Shown one piece after another: positions 40,233-50,838 of a stretch of 64,000 nt of DNA. Origin of the DNA: Cylindrotheca closterium. Taxonomy: Eukaryota > Bacillariophyta > Bacillariophyceae > Bacillariales > Bacillariaceae. A program made the position numbers and the translations under genes. The notes beneath the pieces were generated by a model that worked only from the letters and a program-made list of their open reading frames with translations, was not told where the DNA came from and did not search any database. The stretch spans positions 62,001 to 126,000 of the forward strand of contig CAKOGP040002247.1 in assembly GCA_933822405.4 (NCBI GenBank), in the 5' to 3' direction. Position 1 is the first letter of the stretch. Each line of letters begins with the position of its first letter.

Positions 40233-42183
40233 GCTCGTATATTTCTAGTTTTGTGTGTCAAGTCCAGCCAGTATTGTACCGTGCCAGATAGATGAATCAC
40301 AGTTCGCAACTTCGCAACTTGTGGGATCGTAAATGTGAGAAAGACTGCTTTTGTGCAGTACGAGGGGGGGGAGGGTGCGTTAGAACCTGGCTTCGACAAT
40401 TCGCCTTGAAATCCAACATTTAGGGAGACGAGCTTCATCACAAGGGACCAAAAATTCTGTTCAGGCATGACGACTAACTACCAGTTTTTATGTTCAGTCA
40501 CTTGTACCGTACCGTATCGTACCGTACCGGTACTGGAATCCACTCGCTGACAAGTAACTCCATCCTTTCTTCGCATATTTGTTCTGAACAACTTCGACGA
40601 GCCTAAAAGCCTGCTTTCTACAAATACTGTTCAGTAAAGAATACAAAAGAACCTTACTGGGATGCGCGACGAGTCGAAATGTTGATTGACGTGTCGTGTT
40701 CCTATACGCTACGGTGGTGCTGTGCCAGCAACAGAGAAAAAGAACTCCGGCCGAGTTCGACAAGCAAAAAGCACCTACGGTACCTAAAGAGCGCTCCGTA
40801 TATTTCGGGCACAAAAATAATTTATTGTCGCAATTCAGATCGGAATTTGTCGCGACTCAGATCCACAACGGTTCTTTTATAATGGTTCGTACCGGCACCG
40901 GTAGTGAGGTCGTTAGTGAATGCTCCACACGGCCCTTCAGTAGCAGTTTCTCTTTGTCGTATCAAACGATGCGGCTAGACACCTTGTTTTGATGACCAAC
41001 CTTAGTCCTCTATGATGATGAAGCGCTGTTGATCACCACCTATGATCACTTCTTCTAAATTCCAAGAAGAGCGAATGGGATAGTACTAGTAGATTGGAAA
41101 CCGAAATTGACTAGTACTGCACGAGGTGATGGATACATCCAATGGTAGACACTGATTTTTCAGCCTTGTAGTTAGAGTAATATATATTGTCAACTACCGT
41201 TCAGTCTTCCCTGATCGTAGAATCATGCCACTAAAAGAAGAAATCGAAATCAACTGCCATACTAGGAGTAGCTAGTTAGTAGCTAGGCAGGTATTAGTCT
41301 CTTCAACTTTGGAATCAAGCAATTGTCTCGGTATGTGTTCTCGTTGAGTAGAATATGCGATACAAGAATCTGAAAGCATCATCCATAATCATACTGCGGT
41401 AACTACAGACACTCCTATAATTGCCTTCTGCCTTCTTCTTGGCCAGCAGCCACAGCATCAGCAAGAAGGAACCCAAAAAAGGTTTATGACTACTCCGAAT
41501 CTTACTGAAAACCGGTTGAATACACATGTAGGCTCTTTGCGTTAAAAGCTATCGTCGCGTTGGCCCTTTTCTTGGTGGTTCCCAAAATATTGAGTCCACT
41601 GCTCCTGCCGCCGCTGAGCGAGGACGCCCGCCGTAGCGATTATCCATCGAATCCAACACTGGCTGGTTGTCGCAAGTCTCGAATAACTAAGCCTTTTATC
41701 ATTGTCATAGCCATAATATCAACTGCGAAGAATCGCGTTCGCTTTCATGCCTTGATTCACCATCTTGCTTCCAAATAGTGGTTTGTTGTTGAGACAATTT
41801 AAGATCGGCTGCCGCGTTATTATTGACAGAGGTCAGTCAGATTGGTCAATATTGTGCCGTACACGTGTACTACGTACACATGTAGTGTTCGCGCGGCTGC
41901 GGATGAAATGCTTTCCGAATTTTGCTGTGACCCCCCAACGTGACATCCTCAATAGAAATAAACTGAACAGTAAGGAATCAGCTTCATCATCGACACAAGT
42001 ATATAACGGTGCGAATCCCAAGCCTGGTGTGTTCACTGCTGACACGAGAACTACTAGAAGCAAAAATATTCGTGACCTTCTACAGAAAGTAATTATAGGC
42101 AGGCAGTGTGACAAAAATAATAGTCTGTCAACCGCATCATAGAAATTGAAAACGCTGCCGATGCTTCCATCATTATTTGTATC
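40233..42183. other. long intergenic region
   Basis: Nearly 2 kb without a supported gene. Holds a GTACC-type tandem (about 40504-40532, including TACCGGTA at 40525-40532), ACCGGCACCGGTAG near 40893, and a perfect 12-bp palindrome GTACACGTGTAC at 41859-41870. Short frames at 40679-40992 and 41560-42142 have no recognisable features. The 3' part should contain the promoter of the MORN gene at 42184. Confidence 0.4.
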
Positions 42184-45100
42184 ATGACAAGCATACATCA
42201 TGACATTGCTTTTCGCAAAGAGGGCATGTTGAATGGCAATGCCACTGATGCTAAAACAACTACAACAACTACTACCAGTCATCAAATGGCTCATCTTGCT
42301 TCAGGTCAATTCGCGTTTGTGGAAGGTGACCTTAAGAATACTACTACTGCGACAGATGGGAATTTGGCAGATAAAAGGACGAACCAATCTGCCCGGCGTC
42401 TCTTGGGGAATAACTTGTATTCTTCATTTCGAAAGAAATCAAAGGTGATGGAACGTATTACTACAAGTACAAGGCTGGCATCGAAGAATAATGTGAATAA
42501 TGTTGAATCTGAAGTGCCAGTAGTTGCACCTGAAGGAATCGCATTCATTCCGTCTCAGATCTCCTTACGCCCAGGATCTCTCATTAGTGATCTCAATACT
42601 GCAGCAAGTGAGACATCCAAGCGGAGCAAGAATCCTTTGGGCGAACTACAACAAGTGGATCCAATAATAAGGCATCCGCAATCTCAAATACGACATGTAC
42701 CAGCCAGAAGGCCAAAGCGACAGTCTAGTTTTGGTACCATGGCTCCAGAACCACCCAAACTTAAAGAACTTATCGAAGATTCCGGCATATTGAACGAGAT
42801 TACAATGCAAAAGGGAGGAGGAGGCTTTCAATCCATAGTGGATGCTGAAGGTTTGGACGAATCGTCATCGGATTGGCGTCAGCTATCAAAAAAGACCCAG
42901 CGTGCTGTTTCCGCTGTCCTCGAATCCACCCTACATGAGGTCTTGAGCCTAGAAGATCATCCATCGTACTATTCTTCCACCTCACCAAATGATAGAGTAG
43001 TAAGCGGGCAATTGGCTTCCAATGCAAGCGGCAGCACCAATGAATGGCGATCATTTGGGGATACCACAATTTCAAGTCGATCTCTCGATCACGAGGAGTT
43101 ACAGCATATGAAAGAACGGAAGCAACGTGCTTCTTCCGAACCCGATTCGGAATCTTCGAGGCCCTTGCCAAACAATTTGAATGAGCAGGAAGATCACTCC
43201 TATCGAATACGTAACCGACAATGGGAGGAGATGGAACAACAAGAGCAAGTCGCCGAGTCTCAATATGACATTAGTCGCAGTCTATCAATCTCATCTCGCT
43301 ACGAGCCAGCAGTATCGCCTATTCCTGACGGCGTTGAATTGGATGTTCTACCACGAGAGCTGGACGACGGCAACACTCTGCTGAAGAGTCAACATAGAAG
43401 GGTGGCATCGGATGATCTTGTTGGGAGCAGCAGTAACTTTTTGCTTTCGGAGGAGCAACTTCACTATTTGAATCGCAAAGACTCTACGCAGTCTATGGTT
43501 TCCGAGATTACCATGGATACCAATGTCAAGACTTCGGGGCGTTCTATTTTGACGACACCGCCAGCAACACCAATGGTTCTGGACCCACGGGCCCCACAAT
43601 TGCTCATGGCACGACTTCAGGAGGATCCAACCTCGCAAATTAATACTTTTCCAAGACCTCCAATTGCCCTGGAGAGTCCGACACCACCAATGCGGAAACG
43701 TAGCCCGGATGACGACCATGTGATTGACGGGACAGCAGCTAGATTTGCGGAAAGATCCAGTGGAGTTACATCAGCCTTGCAACCATATACGCGAAAGGGA
43801 ACTTTGACTCAAAGCGGTCGGGCACAGCAACTGCACGAAATGGAAGCTATTTTAGAGAATGAGGAGAAAGTGAAACAGGAAGGCATTTCAGCACGGAAGA
43901 AGAGCCAAACGGATAATAGCGAAACTACGGACTCCGATCTCGACACAGAAGAGCTGTCGACAAGTGAGTCTTTTGACCCCCAGCCGATAAGTCTGCGTGG
44001 ACCTTTTGCCAGTGATAGCGACGCCATGCCAATTCGACTTGGTGGTCTTTTGAGGCCGGTGGATAATTCAAATCCACTTTTGTTCCCTGCACCCTTGATA
44101 TCGGACGACGAAGATGAAGAACACTTTCAGAACGAATCGGATCATCAGCGAGCAATTGACCAGGGAAAAGTTATCAGTCCTTCCAAGTCCAAGATACGAG
44201 AGCAATTCAGTGCTGTAACAGCTACCCCCAGCGTTGATAATCGACGGAAGTTTTTGCCTGACGTCTTTGTCGCAAGCAACCATCGCAAGGACTTCCAAAA
44301 CAGTCATCGAGATATTGTGTTCGACTCATCCAATAGCAGCATTGATCTTGAAGCCGAGACAGCCCCGTTGCATGATGCAATCGTTGCAAATGACAAGGTT
44401 GGATCCAGTATCCAGCGGCATTCGGAATCCTACAGAGCCAAATCCGGTGCGGCAAATCGCATGGAGCCATCCAGTTCCGTTGGTCAATTCAATTCGCTCC
44501 ATGCAAAATCCGCTTTCGAATATCCAAAGCCCCCATCACATGCGCCCTTACACAGCTCTTTGGACTTTCATGGTAGCGGAGACATGCCAGAGCAAGCGAC
44601 ACAAGCGAAATCTGTTCATTCTGAGGAAAACATTGATGAGTTATCGACTAGTGAATCGGCTGATCCTCCACCGGCTATTAGCCTTCGTGGACCGTTTGCC
44701 GATGACAGTGAAGCCGCACCACGTCGACTTGGTGGTCTTTTGAGACCCCAAGAGGATTCCAATCCGCTGTTATTCCCTGCACCTCTGATGTCGGACGATG
44801 AAGACGCTGTATGCTTCGAAGATGAACCAGACGCAGAAACTTTTTCGGGGCCAGTGGATGCTATGGCGACACAAAAGGAAATGGCTGGCGAATCTAAAAG
44901 ACCATCTTCCTTGAAGGATTACCAATTGAAGGTATTCAACCCATCAGCGAATACTCGCAGCACGGACAACCAGAGAACTTATCAGAATACGACCGCAAGA
45001 GCCCATCGCGATATCCTCTTTGATTCTTCGACCCACAGCATGCACTCTGGTGAAGATACACAAGAACCGAATCAATCGAAACAAAGCAACAACAATGACA

Positions 45101-45507
45101 ATGACAATTGGGCCGGTGACGAAATTCTCCCTCTAGCCTCCAAGATTGAGTCTAGCGTGCTTACGAACGGCGAAGTGAACGAGCAATTTTGCTTCCGGGG
45201 ACTTCAAGATGGCGTTCGAGTCAAGTTGTGCCCAGCCCAGATTGGATATCTCTTGAACGGAAAAGCTCATGTCCATTCCGGACATTACAGTGGTCCATTG
45301 AACTCACAATGTCGCATGCATGGAAACGGTATGTTCTGGTTCACTTCCGGCGACACATATCTTGGAGAATTCCGGAATGGAGAACTGCATGGAGCTGGGA
45401 TGATGTCAGTCACTGACGAGGAGACCGGCAAGAAACAAGTGTTCAGTGGATATTTTAGCCGCAACAAATATGTTGGGGATGAGGTGGTAGACGACGACAG
45501 CACTTGA
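42184..45507 (+). CDS. large disordered protein with C-terminal MORN repeats and an internal duplication
   Basis: 1107 residues, single exon. Mostly Ser/Asp/Glu-rich disordered sequence. A segment of about 120-190 residues is duplicated with a period near 230: unit 1 from about residue 588 (ELSTSESFDPQPISLRGPF, then RLGGLLRP, NPLLFPAPLISDDED, HRDIVFDSS) and unit 2 from about 817 (ELSTSESADPPPAISLRGPF, RLGGLLRP, NPLLFPAPLMSDDED, HRDILFDSS). Such spaced, highly conserved short motifs look like docking or phosphorylation sites. The last 90 residues hold two or three MORN units (RMHGNGMFWFTSGDTYLGEF, RNGELHGAGMM, FSGYFSRNKYVGDE). It could be a membrane-associated scaffold; not shown. Confidence 0.82.
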   Translation: MTSIHHDIAFRKEGMLNGNATDAKTTTTTTTSHQMAHLASGQFAFVEGDLKNTTTATDGNLADKRTNQSARRLLGNNLYSSFRKKSKVMERITTSTRLASKNNVNNVESEVPVVAPEGIAFIPSQISLRPGSLISDLNTAASETSKRSKNPLGELQQVDPIIRHPQSQIRHVPARRPKRQSSFGTMAPEPPKLKELIEDSGILNEITMQKGGGGFQSIVDAEGLDESSSDWRQLSKKTQRAVSAVLESTLHEVLSLEDHPSYYSSTSPNDRVVSGQLASNASGSTNEWRSFGDTTISSRSLDHEELQHMKERKQRASSEPDSESSRPLPNNLNEQEDHSYRIRNRQWEEMEQQEQVAESQYDISRSLSISSRYEPAVSPIPDGVELDVLPRELDDGNTLLKSQHRRVASDDLVGSSSNFLLSEEQLHYLNRKDSTQSMVSEITMDTNVKTSGRSILTTPPATPMVLDPRAPQLLMARLQEDPTSQINTFPRPPIALESPTPPMRKRSPDDDHVIDGTAARFAERSSGVTSALQPYTRKGTLTQSGRAQQLHEMEAILENEEKVKQEGISARKKSQTDNSETTDSDLDTEELSTSESFDPQPISLRGPFASDSDAMPIRLGGLLRPVDNSNPLLFPAPLISDDEDEEHFQNESDHQRAIDQGKVISPSKSKIREQFSAVTATPSVDNRRKFLPDVFVASNHRKDFQNSHRDIVFDSSNSSIDLEAETAPLHDAIVANDKVGSSIQRHSESYRAKSGAANRMEPSSSVGQFNSLHAKSAFEYPKPPSHAPLHSSLDFHGSGDMPEQATQAKSVHSEENIDELSTSESADPPPAISLRGPFADDSEAAPRRLGGLLRPQEDSNPLLFPAPLMSDDEDAVCFEDEPDAETFSGPVDAMATQKEMAGESKRPSSLKDYQLKVFNPSANTRSTDNQRTYQNTTARAHRDILFDSSTHSMHSGEDTQEPNQSKQSNNNDNDNWAGDEILPLASKIESSVLTNGEVNEQFCFRGLQDGVRVKLCPAQIGYLLNGKAHVHSGHYSGPLNSQCRMHGNGMFWFTSGDTYLGEFRNGELHGAGMMSVTDEETGKKQVFSGYFSRNKYVGDEVVDDDST

Positions 45508-45649
45508 TCAGGAATCGGGTTGTGTATGCCTTTTTGCTACCTACAGTATACATCAGATATCCTGAACCCACTAGCATTTTTAAAAGAAAAGGAAATTATT
45601 TACAGCGCGAGCGGTAGCGTATCAAATTTGCAAAATACACATTTCTATT

Positions 45650-46243
45650 CTATCGCTTTGTCGAGTTTGGATTCTTCTTCTTGTCCATTGACAGCAAGCT
45701 ACTACAGACAGTAGCTAGTTCATCATCTTTCATTTGTAGCGCCGTCTCATTGAACATATTCAAACTACTGATCACCTTTGGGCAATCATATGGGCCAAAC
45801 ATATTCCTGAAAGTGTTTCCAAATTTCAGTTGACATTCCATAGCTCGACAGATTTCTAGATAATTATACCGTAGAGCGTCAACCTTCAAATAGGCTTGTG
45901 GGGCATCCCCTCGAAGTGCAAAGTAGCGATTCATTTCAGATCCACGTTCTTTGCCATCGACAATATAGGGTGGCGTTGGCAGTATGAACCAAAGCCAGTG
46001 CGTTCGTTTCTTTCCTTGCTTTATTTCAGCAATTGCATGAGGAAATCGGGCCTTCTGGTTCATCACAAACCGCTCTATGAGGTCATGTGGGTCAGACTGC
46101 TGATGATCCTTCGAAACTGATGAATCTCCTGGGTTCGAATTCTGACTATTCTTTCCTGATTGTGATGCAGAACTATTGGAAGATGAGTTATTGCTCAAAG
46201 AGTCATCACTGTCACTTGTTCGTTTTCTCCTCATTTTGAACAT
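45650..46243 (-). CDS. DUF1810 family protein
   Basis: 197 residues from MFKMRRKRTSD. The frame is open far upstream, but that part is low-complexity spacer sequence, so this ATG or the next (46234) is preferred. A Ser/Asn-rich N-terminus of about 45 residues precedes a complete DUF1810 domain: ERFVMNQKARFPHAIAEIKQ, GKKRTHWLWFILPTPP, RYFALRGDAPQAYL, LEICRAM, then MFGPYDCPKVISSLNMFNE. These match the usual order (F..AQ, G.K..HWMWF.FP, R.YAL....A..YL, IFG..D..K..SS..LF). Family biochemistry is poorly known. Length beyond the bacterial form (about 140) is due to the leader. Confidence 0.85.
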   Translation of the reverse strand: MFKMRRKRTSDSDDSLSNNSSSNSSASQSGKNSQNSNPGDSSVSKDHQQSDPHDLIERFVMNQKARFPHAIAEIKQGKKRTHWLWFILPTPPYIVDGKERGSEMNRYFALRGDAPQAYLKVDALRYNYLEICRAMECQLKFGNTFRNMFGPYDCPKVISSLNMFNETALQMKDDELATVCSSLLSMDKKKNPNSTKR

Positions 46244-47207
46244 TCTCCAGGTTTCTGAACATCGGCTTGTCTTTAACAAGCTTTCTATGATATCGGTAGC
46301 CGATTGTGGCAAGTAATAACAGATGGTAAAATAATATATATACAGTAGTATAGGTATGCATTTTGTCGATGATGAGTTTCCGCAGCGCAATTTACAGTAC
46401 AGTACCGGTAGTACACTACAATAAATATGTTTTTGGTGGCCCGGGGGAGAAGAACGACTCAATAATGCCTTGCTCTACGGTATGCGTATGTACAACAGTA
46501 CTAGGTCCTCGTACTGTGGCTGATGATGTGAGTGAGTGAGTGAGTCAGTCAGTCAGACAATGGATGGGAAACAACAGACACCGCGACACTACAGGGCAGT
46601 CCTAGGAATGAAAAGATTCCAAATCGGACTCAAGAATATGTTCCAAACAGGAAAACGTAATAGTCTACACGGTTGTATGACCTGGAAAAGAACTCAAGCT
46701 ATCACAACCATATACTCTTGTTACAACCTAATAACAGATGAGAAGCGGCAGAAAAGACAACAGGCTGTCCCGTCTCACTGCGCTGAAAAAACACTCAGAA
46801 TATTCTACGAATATCGCGAACATTCCAATATTGACTGCATCGACTATTATTGTACTACTGTTGGCCGTTTTTCAAAAGGTCGTCTGATCACGACGAAAGA
46901 GGAAAAAAAATTAGGTTCTCCATATTTTGATGTTCGAATTCAGTTCCCGTTGAACGATCTATTTAGATGCATGAGGGGGGAGGAAAATGCTGTCAGTGCT
47001 GTGGTTTCTGTCGTGGCAGACAGTGAAGTTTCGCGGTCACGAAATACTTAAGATTATTCCGGTATGAAGGAAAATATCCAGGTCTGCCGCGAGTATTTGG
47101 ACTCGTATGCAATCTGTCAAAGTTCTCCCAGGATAATGGCACTTTCTACTTTCCCACGTTCAGAATCTTCCCACTTTTTCATTTTCTCCTTTTTCAGCAG
47201 AGCAGCT
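46244..47207. other. intergenic region with short tandem repeat
   Basis: About 960 bp. Contains TACCGGTA at 46403-46410 and a GTGA/GTCA tetranucleotide tract at about 46528-46556. A plus frame 46560-47051 (starting MDGKQQTPRHYRAVLG) is open for about 164 codons but has no recognisable motif, and I leave it uncalled. The last 70 bp are pyrimidine-rich and conserved upstream of the family A genes. Confidence 0.4.
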
Positions 47208-47840
47208 ATGGATATCATCATTGGGCAAAACAACAAGGCTGTTGCTTTCTTGAGAAACCAAGAGGTCTCGAAGGCCTCCGAAGCCTTGTCAGCAGCGCTA
47301 AAGTGCCTCCGATCACTCCAGTGTGTAGCACCACACAGTATGGATTGTTGTGATGAGCGGTATGCTCATTCTGACTATTTGGATCGAAGCATGCTTCTCT
47401 CGAAGGTTGATGAGTCGAACACCGAGGCAAACAATGAGGAATTCATCTACAGGCATGGCATTATTCTCCACAGTGAGGTCGCCGATGCTGATATTATCAC
47501 AACCATTCTTCTCTTCAATACCGCGATTGCTTACCATATGCTTGCAATCGAACAGCGGCGACATCAAGTCCTGCAGAAAGCAAGACGATTGTACGAGCTG
47601 GCTTACAACGCATGTGGTGATTTGGATGATAACATTTTGTTTCAGTTTGTTGTGATCAACAACATTTTCATCATCGATCGAAAGCTGGGAAACAAGAAGG
47701 CGATGCCAAATGACTGCTTGGCACACTTGCTCTCATTGTTCATGATTTTGGTGGATCAAGGGCATGAGATGCATTTGCGCCATGTACAAGGCTTCCTGGT
47801 GAATCTTCCATCCACTGCTGACGCCGCAGTTGCAGCATAG
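47208..47840 (+). CDS. TPR-like protein, family A copy A1a
   Basis: 210 residues from MDIIIGQNN. In-frame upstream Mets exist (47136, 47064), but the copy at 61558 is out of frame there, so the conserved upstream text is probably 5' UTR. Blocks: AVAFLRNQEVSKASEALSAA (TPR-like helix pair), SMLLSKVDE, FIYRHGIILHSEVADADIIT, LLFNTAIAYHML, QKARRLYELAY, ILFQFVVINNI, LAHLLSLFMILVDQGHEMHL, HVQGFLVNLPS, and an Ala-rich end DAAVAA. Soluble and helical, with no signal peptide. Nearly identical to A1b (48753-49388) from about codon 27 onward but clearly different before, which points to gene conversion. Family function unknown; TPR-type solenoids usually bind proteins. Confidence 0.7.
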   Translation: MDIIIGQNNKAVAFLRNQEVSKASEALSAALKCLRSLQCVAPHSMDCCDERYAHSDYLDRSMLLSKVDESNTEANNEEFIYRHGIILHSEVADADIITTILLFNTAIAYHMLAIEQRRHQVLQKARRLYELAYNACGDLDDNILFQFVVINNIFIIDRKLGNKKAMPNDCLAHLLSLFMILVDQGHEMHLRHVQGFLVNLPSTADAAVAA

Positions 47841-48752
47841 ACCACCACCAACAATTTTGGCATTTCATCGCTTGGAGTGGTGCATAGAGCGCAAATTTTC
47901 GAAATATATAAAGTAACATTAGTCATAGTTATGGTTGACAGTACAATTAAGAAGCAAGTTATCCTCCTTGCTGTGGCCAACATGGTTGAATAGCCAGATA
48001 CAGCAGACTACAAGCAGTAATGAACCAAACGAAACGTTGACAAATCAGATATTGCCCAATAAGTTTGCGTTTTCCCCAAACGACTAATGACTGTGTGATC
48101 TCAATGGAGATAGTGGTCGAACTGAGAAAGCGAACACTTCAATAGAAAGACGACGGTTCGTAGGCTTATCAGTTGGAACACCAAAGAAGGTTTTCTGTGC
48201 ATCCACAAGCTTGACATTAAGCATCCGAGAAAGAGTGCTGGGAAGCTTTTATGCCCTCAAAGTCTCAATAATGACTGCTTCGAAGAGAATATCGGAAAGC
48301 TTCATATGGCAAAATTTAAAATGGGGGCAAAAGACTGTGAGATAAAAAATGATGAATTTGTAAGCGGCTGGCTGATCTTGCTTACAATCTCGCGAGAACC
48401 GAAATTGCCAGCCTCGAACTTCTGATCGTGCCGTTACACATAATGATGAGACCAACAAAGGTCATTGTTCACAATGGATGGAAAATTGAGGAACCTTCAA
48501 TAAATTACATACTCCTACTACACGATGCCAGTCTATTTAGAAAAACATATTATTTTATTCACGTAGAGCGATCGTGTGAGATTCATTCCGACAATTCCGA
48601 CAAGAACCATTTACACGGGGGGATAATGAATCTGTGAGTCAGAATGCCGTCACTACGGCATACAAAACTCTTCCAGGATAATGGCATTTTTCACTTTCCC
48701 ACATTCAGAGTCTTCCCACTTTTTCATGTTCTCCTTTTTCAACAGAGCGGCG
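47841..48752. other. intergenic region between A1a and A1b
   Basis: About 900 bp. Contains the conserved upstream module with CTTGACATTAAGCATCCGAG at 48210-48229, related to sequences before A2 and at 51445. The 3' flank of A1a (47841-48040) is copied at 60600-60775. No other gene supported. Confidence 0.5.
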
Positions 48753-49388
48753 ATGAATACCATGATTGGGAAAAACAACGAAGCTATTGCTTTCCTGAGA
48801 AACCAAGAATTCTCGCAGGCCATCGAGGCCTTGTCAGCAGCGCTAAAGTGCCTCCGATCACTCCAGTGTGTAGCACCACACAGTATGGATTGTTGTGATG
48901 AGCGGTATGCTCATTGTTCTGACTATTTGGATCAATGCATGCTTCTCTCGAAGGTTGATGAGTCTAACACTGAGGCAAACAATGAGGAATTCATCTACAG
49001 GCACGGTATTATGCTCCACAGTGAGGTCGCCGATGCTGATATTATCACAACCATTCTTCTCTTCAATACCGCGATTGCTTACCATATGCTTGCAATCGAA
49101 CAGCGGCGACATCAAGTCCTGCAGAAAGCAAGACGATTGTACGAGCTGGCTTACAACGCATGTGGTGATTTGGATGATAACATTTTGTTTCAGTTTGTTG
49201 TGATCAACAACATTTTCATCATCGATCGAAAGCTGGGAAACAAGAAGGCGATGCCAAATGACTGCTTGGCACACTTGCTCTCATTGTTCATGATTTTGGT
49301 GGATCAAGGGCATGAGGTGCATTTGCGCCATGTACAAGGCTTCCTGGTGAATCTTCCATCCACTGCTGACGCCGCAGTTGCAGCATAG
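48753..49388 (+). CDS. TPR-like protein, family A copy A1b
   Basis: 211 residues from MNTMIGKNN; one codon longer than A1a (HCSDYLD versus HSDYLD). The first 26 codons and the 5' flank differ from A1a by many substitutions, whereas codon 27 to the stop and about 25 bp beyond are almost the same, the mark of recent conversion or unequal exchange. All family A blocks are intact, including KARRLYELAY and SLFMILVDQGHEVHL. Probably functional. Confidence 0.7.
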   Translation: MNTMIGKNNEAIAFLRNQEFSQAIEALSAALKCLRSLQCVAPHSMDCCDERYAHCSDYLDQCMLLSKVDESNTEANNEEFIYRHGIMLHSEVADADIITTILLFNTAIAYHMLAIEQRRHQVLQKARRLYELAYNACGDLDDNILFQFVVINNIFIIDRKLGNKKAMPNDCLAHLLSLFMILVDQGHEVHLRHVQGFLVNLPSTADAAVAA

Positions 49389-50187
49389 ACCACCACCAAC
49401 AATTTTGGCACACCTTCACTTGGAGTGCATAGGGCGGAAATTTTGAAATATTCATATACTAGAAACATTAATCATGGTTGACTGTAGTTTTCTTCGGAAG
49501 TTTTCCTTCTTGTTGTAGCCAATATATTGATGGTGAGCGGGACCGAAGTCGCCGTAATCGCTGTCCCCAAGGGCCACCTCAACTAGTGTTGTGACCGAAT
49601 CGGGATGCTCATTGAAGCCAAACAACTGGAAAGGTCGACACCTGGCATCTTCCCCCTGTGGCAACACCTTCTGGTGCGCTTCATAAATGTTGTCAAGTCT
49701 GGGATGCTCTTAGAAAGGACAAACTAGATATCAAGCATGCTCAATGTGACTATGTGCTCCCGAATTTTCTTCGAAATTCGTTATCCCGTGAAAAATCTAG
49801 TACCTCCTCCATTTTCAGAGCCGATTGTGTTTCAAAATGTTCAATGTGACCGCATGATAAAATGACCTTCGTCAGTGTATAAGTTGGAGCACCAACGAAC
49901 GATATCAGGTCATGTTTGCAAACTCGACGTTAAGCATCCGAGATTGCGAGTTAAGACCGAAAGGGCTCAAAAGTCAAAGGGCTCAAATTTTGGAAATGAC
50001 TGGTTCAAAGGAATCCCGGAACGCTTCATATGGTAAATGGAGGTAAAAGACCTGTGAGACTAAACGGTTTCGTCATGGATACAGCTGATTGCAACACGCC
50101 CGTTCCAGATCCTTCTTTTTCCTTTTTGATCAGGACTACTCTTCGTTTTGTCTCTTCCCACAAATTCTTTTGGAACAGAAGATTATC
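49389..50187. other. intergenic region between A1b and A2
   Basis: About 800 bp. Upstream module CTCGACGTTAAGCATCCGAGA at 49923-49943, followed by a direct repeat of AAAGGGCTCAAA at about 49960-49986 and CGCTTCATATGG (also found upstream of A1b as AGCTTCATATGG). Pyrimidine-rich just before the ATG. No other gene. Confidence 0.5.
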
Positions 50188-50838
50188 ATGACTTTCGATT
50201 TTCTCATCGAGCAAAACAACAGAACCCTCGCTTTCCTGAAAGCTCAAGATTTCATCGGTGCTATCGATTCATCATCACTTGCACTGAAATATCACAAGGC
50301 TAGACAGGCTGCTTTGCATGATCAAAGTCCACTCCACCACAGCTGCAGTGGAAGCGACTGCTTGGACCAGTGCATGTTTCTTTCCAAGATCAATGGAAGT
50401 GCGCCACATAGCGACCACGCTGATCACATACCTTTCGTCTACGACCGCGGCATTGTCGTTCCTCGATCGATGCATGACCCATCAGTAGTCACCTCAATAC
50501 TCATCTTCAACACGGCTCTAGCACACCACCTTGCAGCCGAAGCTGCCTATGGCACGACCTCGCCCGAACTATGGCACAAAGCACGAAGGTTTTATGAGTT
50601 GGCATACCAATCACATGATATGGACTACAACGTACTGTTTCAGATCGTCTTGATCAACAACCTTGCCATGATTGAGCAAAAGATGGGAAACATGTCGAAA
50701 TCAATTTCGTGCTTGGAGTATTTGACGGCTGTATTGATGATTCTTGTTGATCGCGGATGCAGTTTGCACCTTCATCATGCACAAGGCTGCCTTGCGAACA
50801 TCCCATCACTGGCTTCGAAAACTGCATCAGCGGCCTAA
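50188..50838 (+). CDS. TPR-like protein, family A copy A2
   Basis: 216 residues from MTFDFLIEQNN. A more diverged family A member: RTLAFLKAQDFIGAIDSSSL (TPR-like), DQCMFLSKI, FVYDRGIVVP, SILIFNTALAHHLAAEAAYG, HKARRFYELAYQS, VLFQIVLINNLAMIEQKMG, VLMILVDRGCSLHLHHAQGC and an Ala-rich end KTASAA. This subtype is the source of the decayed 3' fragments at 51798-52040, 60240-60370 and 62350-62592. Function unknown. Confidence 0.7.
   Translation: MTFDFLIEQNNRTLAFLKAQDFIGAIDSSSLALKYHKARQAALHDQSPLHHSCSGSDCLDQCMFLSKINGSAPHSDHADHIPFVYDRGIVVPRSMHDPSVVTSILIFNTALAHHLAAEAAYGTTSPELWHKARRFYELAYQSHDMDYNVLFQIVLINNLAMIEQKMGNMSKSISCLEYLTAVLMILVDRGCSLHLHHAQGCLANIPSLASKTASAA

Noticed and set aside
41833..42294. 153-codon minus frame with hydrophobic stretch
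   Set aside because: Overlaps the start of the large MORN gene on the other strand and has no supporting motif.
46536..47051. 171-codon plus frame upstream of A1a
   Set aside because: Starts in a simple GTGA/GTCA repeat, has no recognisable motif and overlaps the family A upstream region. Left uncalled.
47136..47207. N-terminal extension of A1a as a signal peptide (hydrophobic SSHFFIFSFF)
   Set aside because: The same DNA before A3 is out of frame with the gene, so it is better read as a conserved pyrimidine-rich 5' UTR.
47313..47726. 137-138 codon minus frames, twin at 48858-49274
   Set aside because: Antisense of A1a and A1b.
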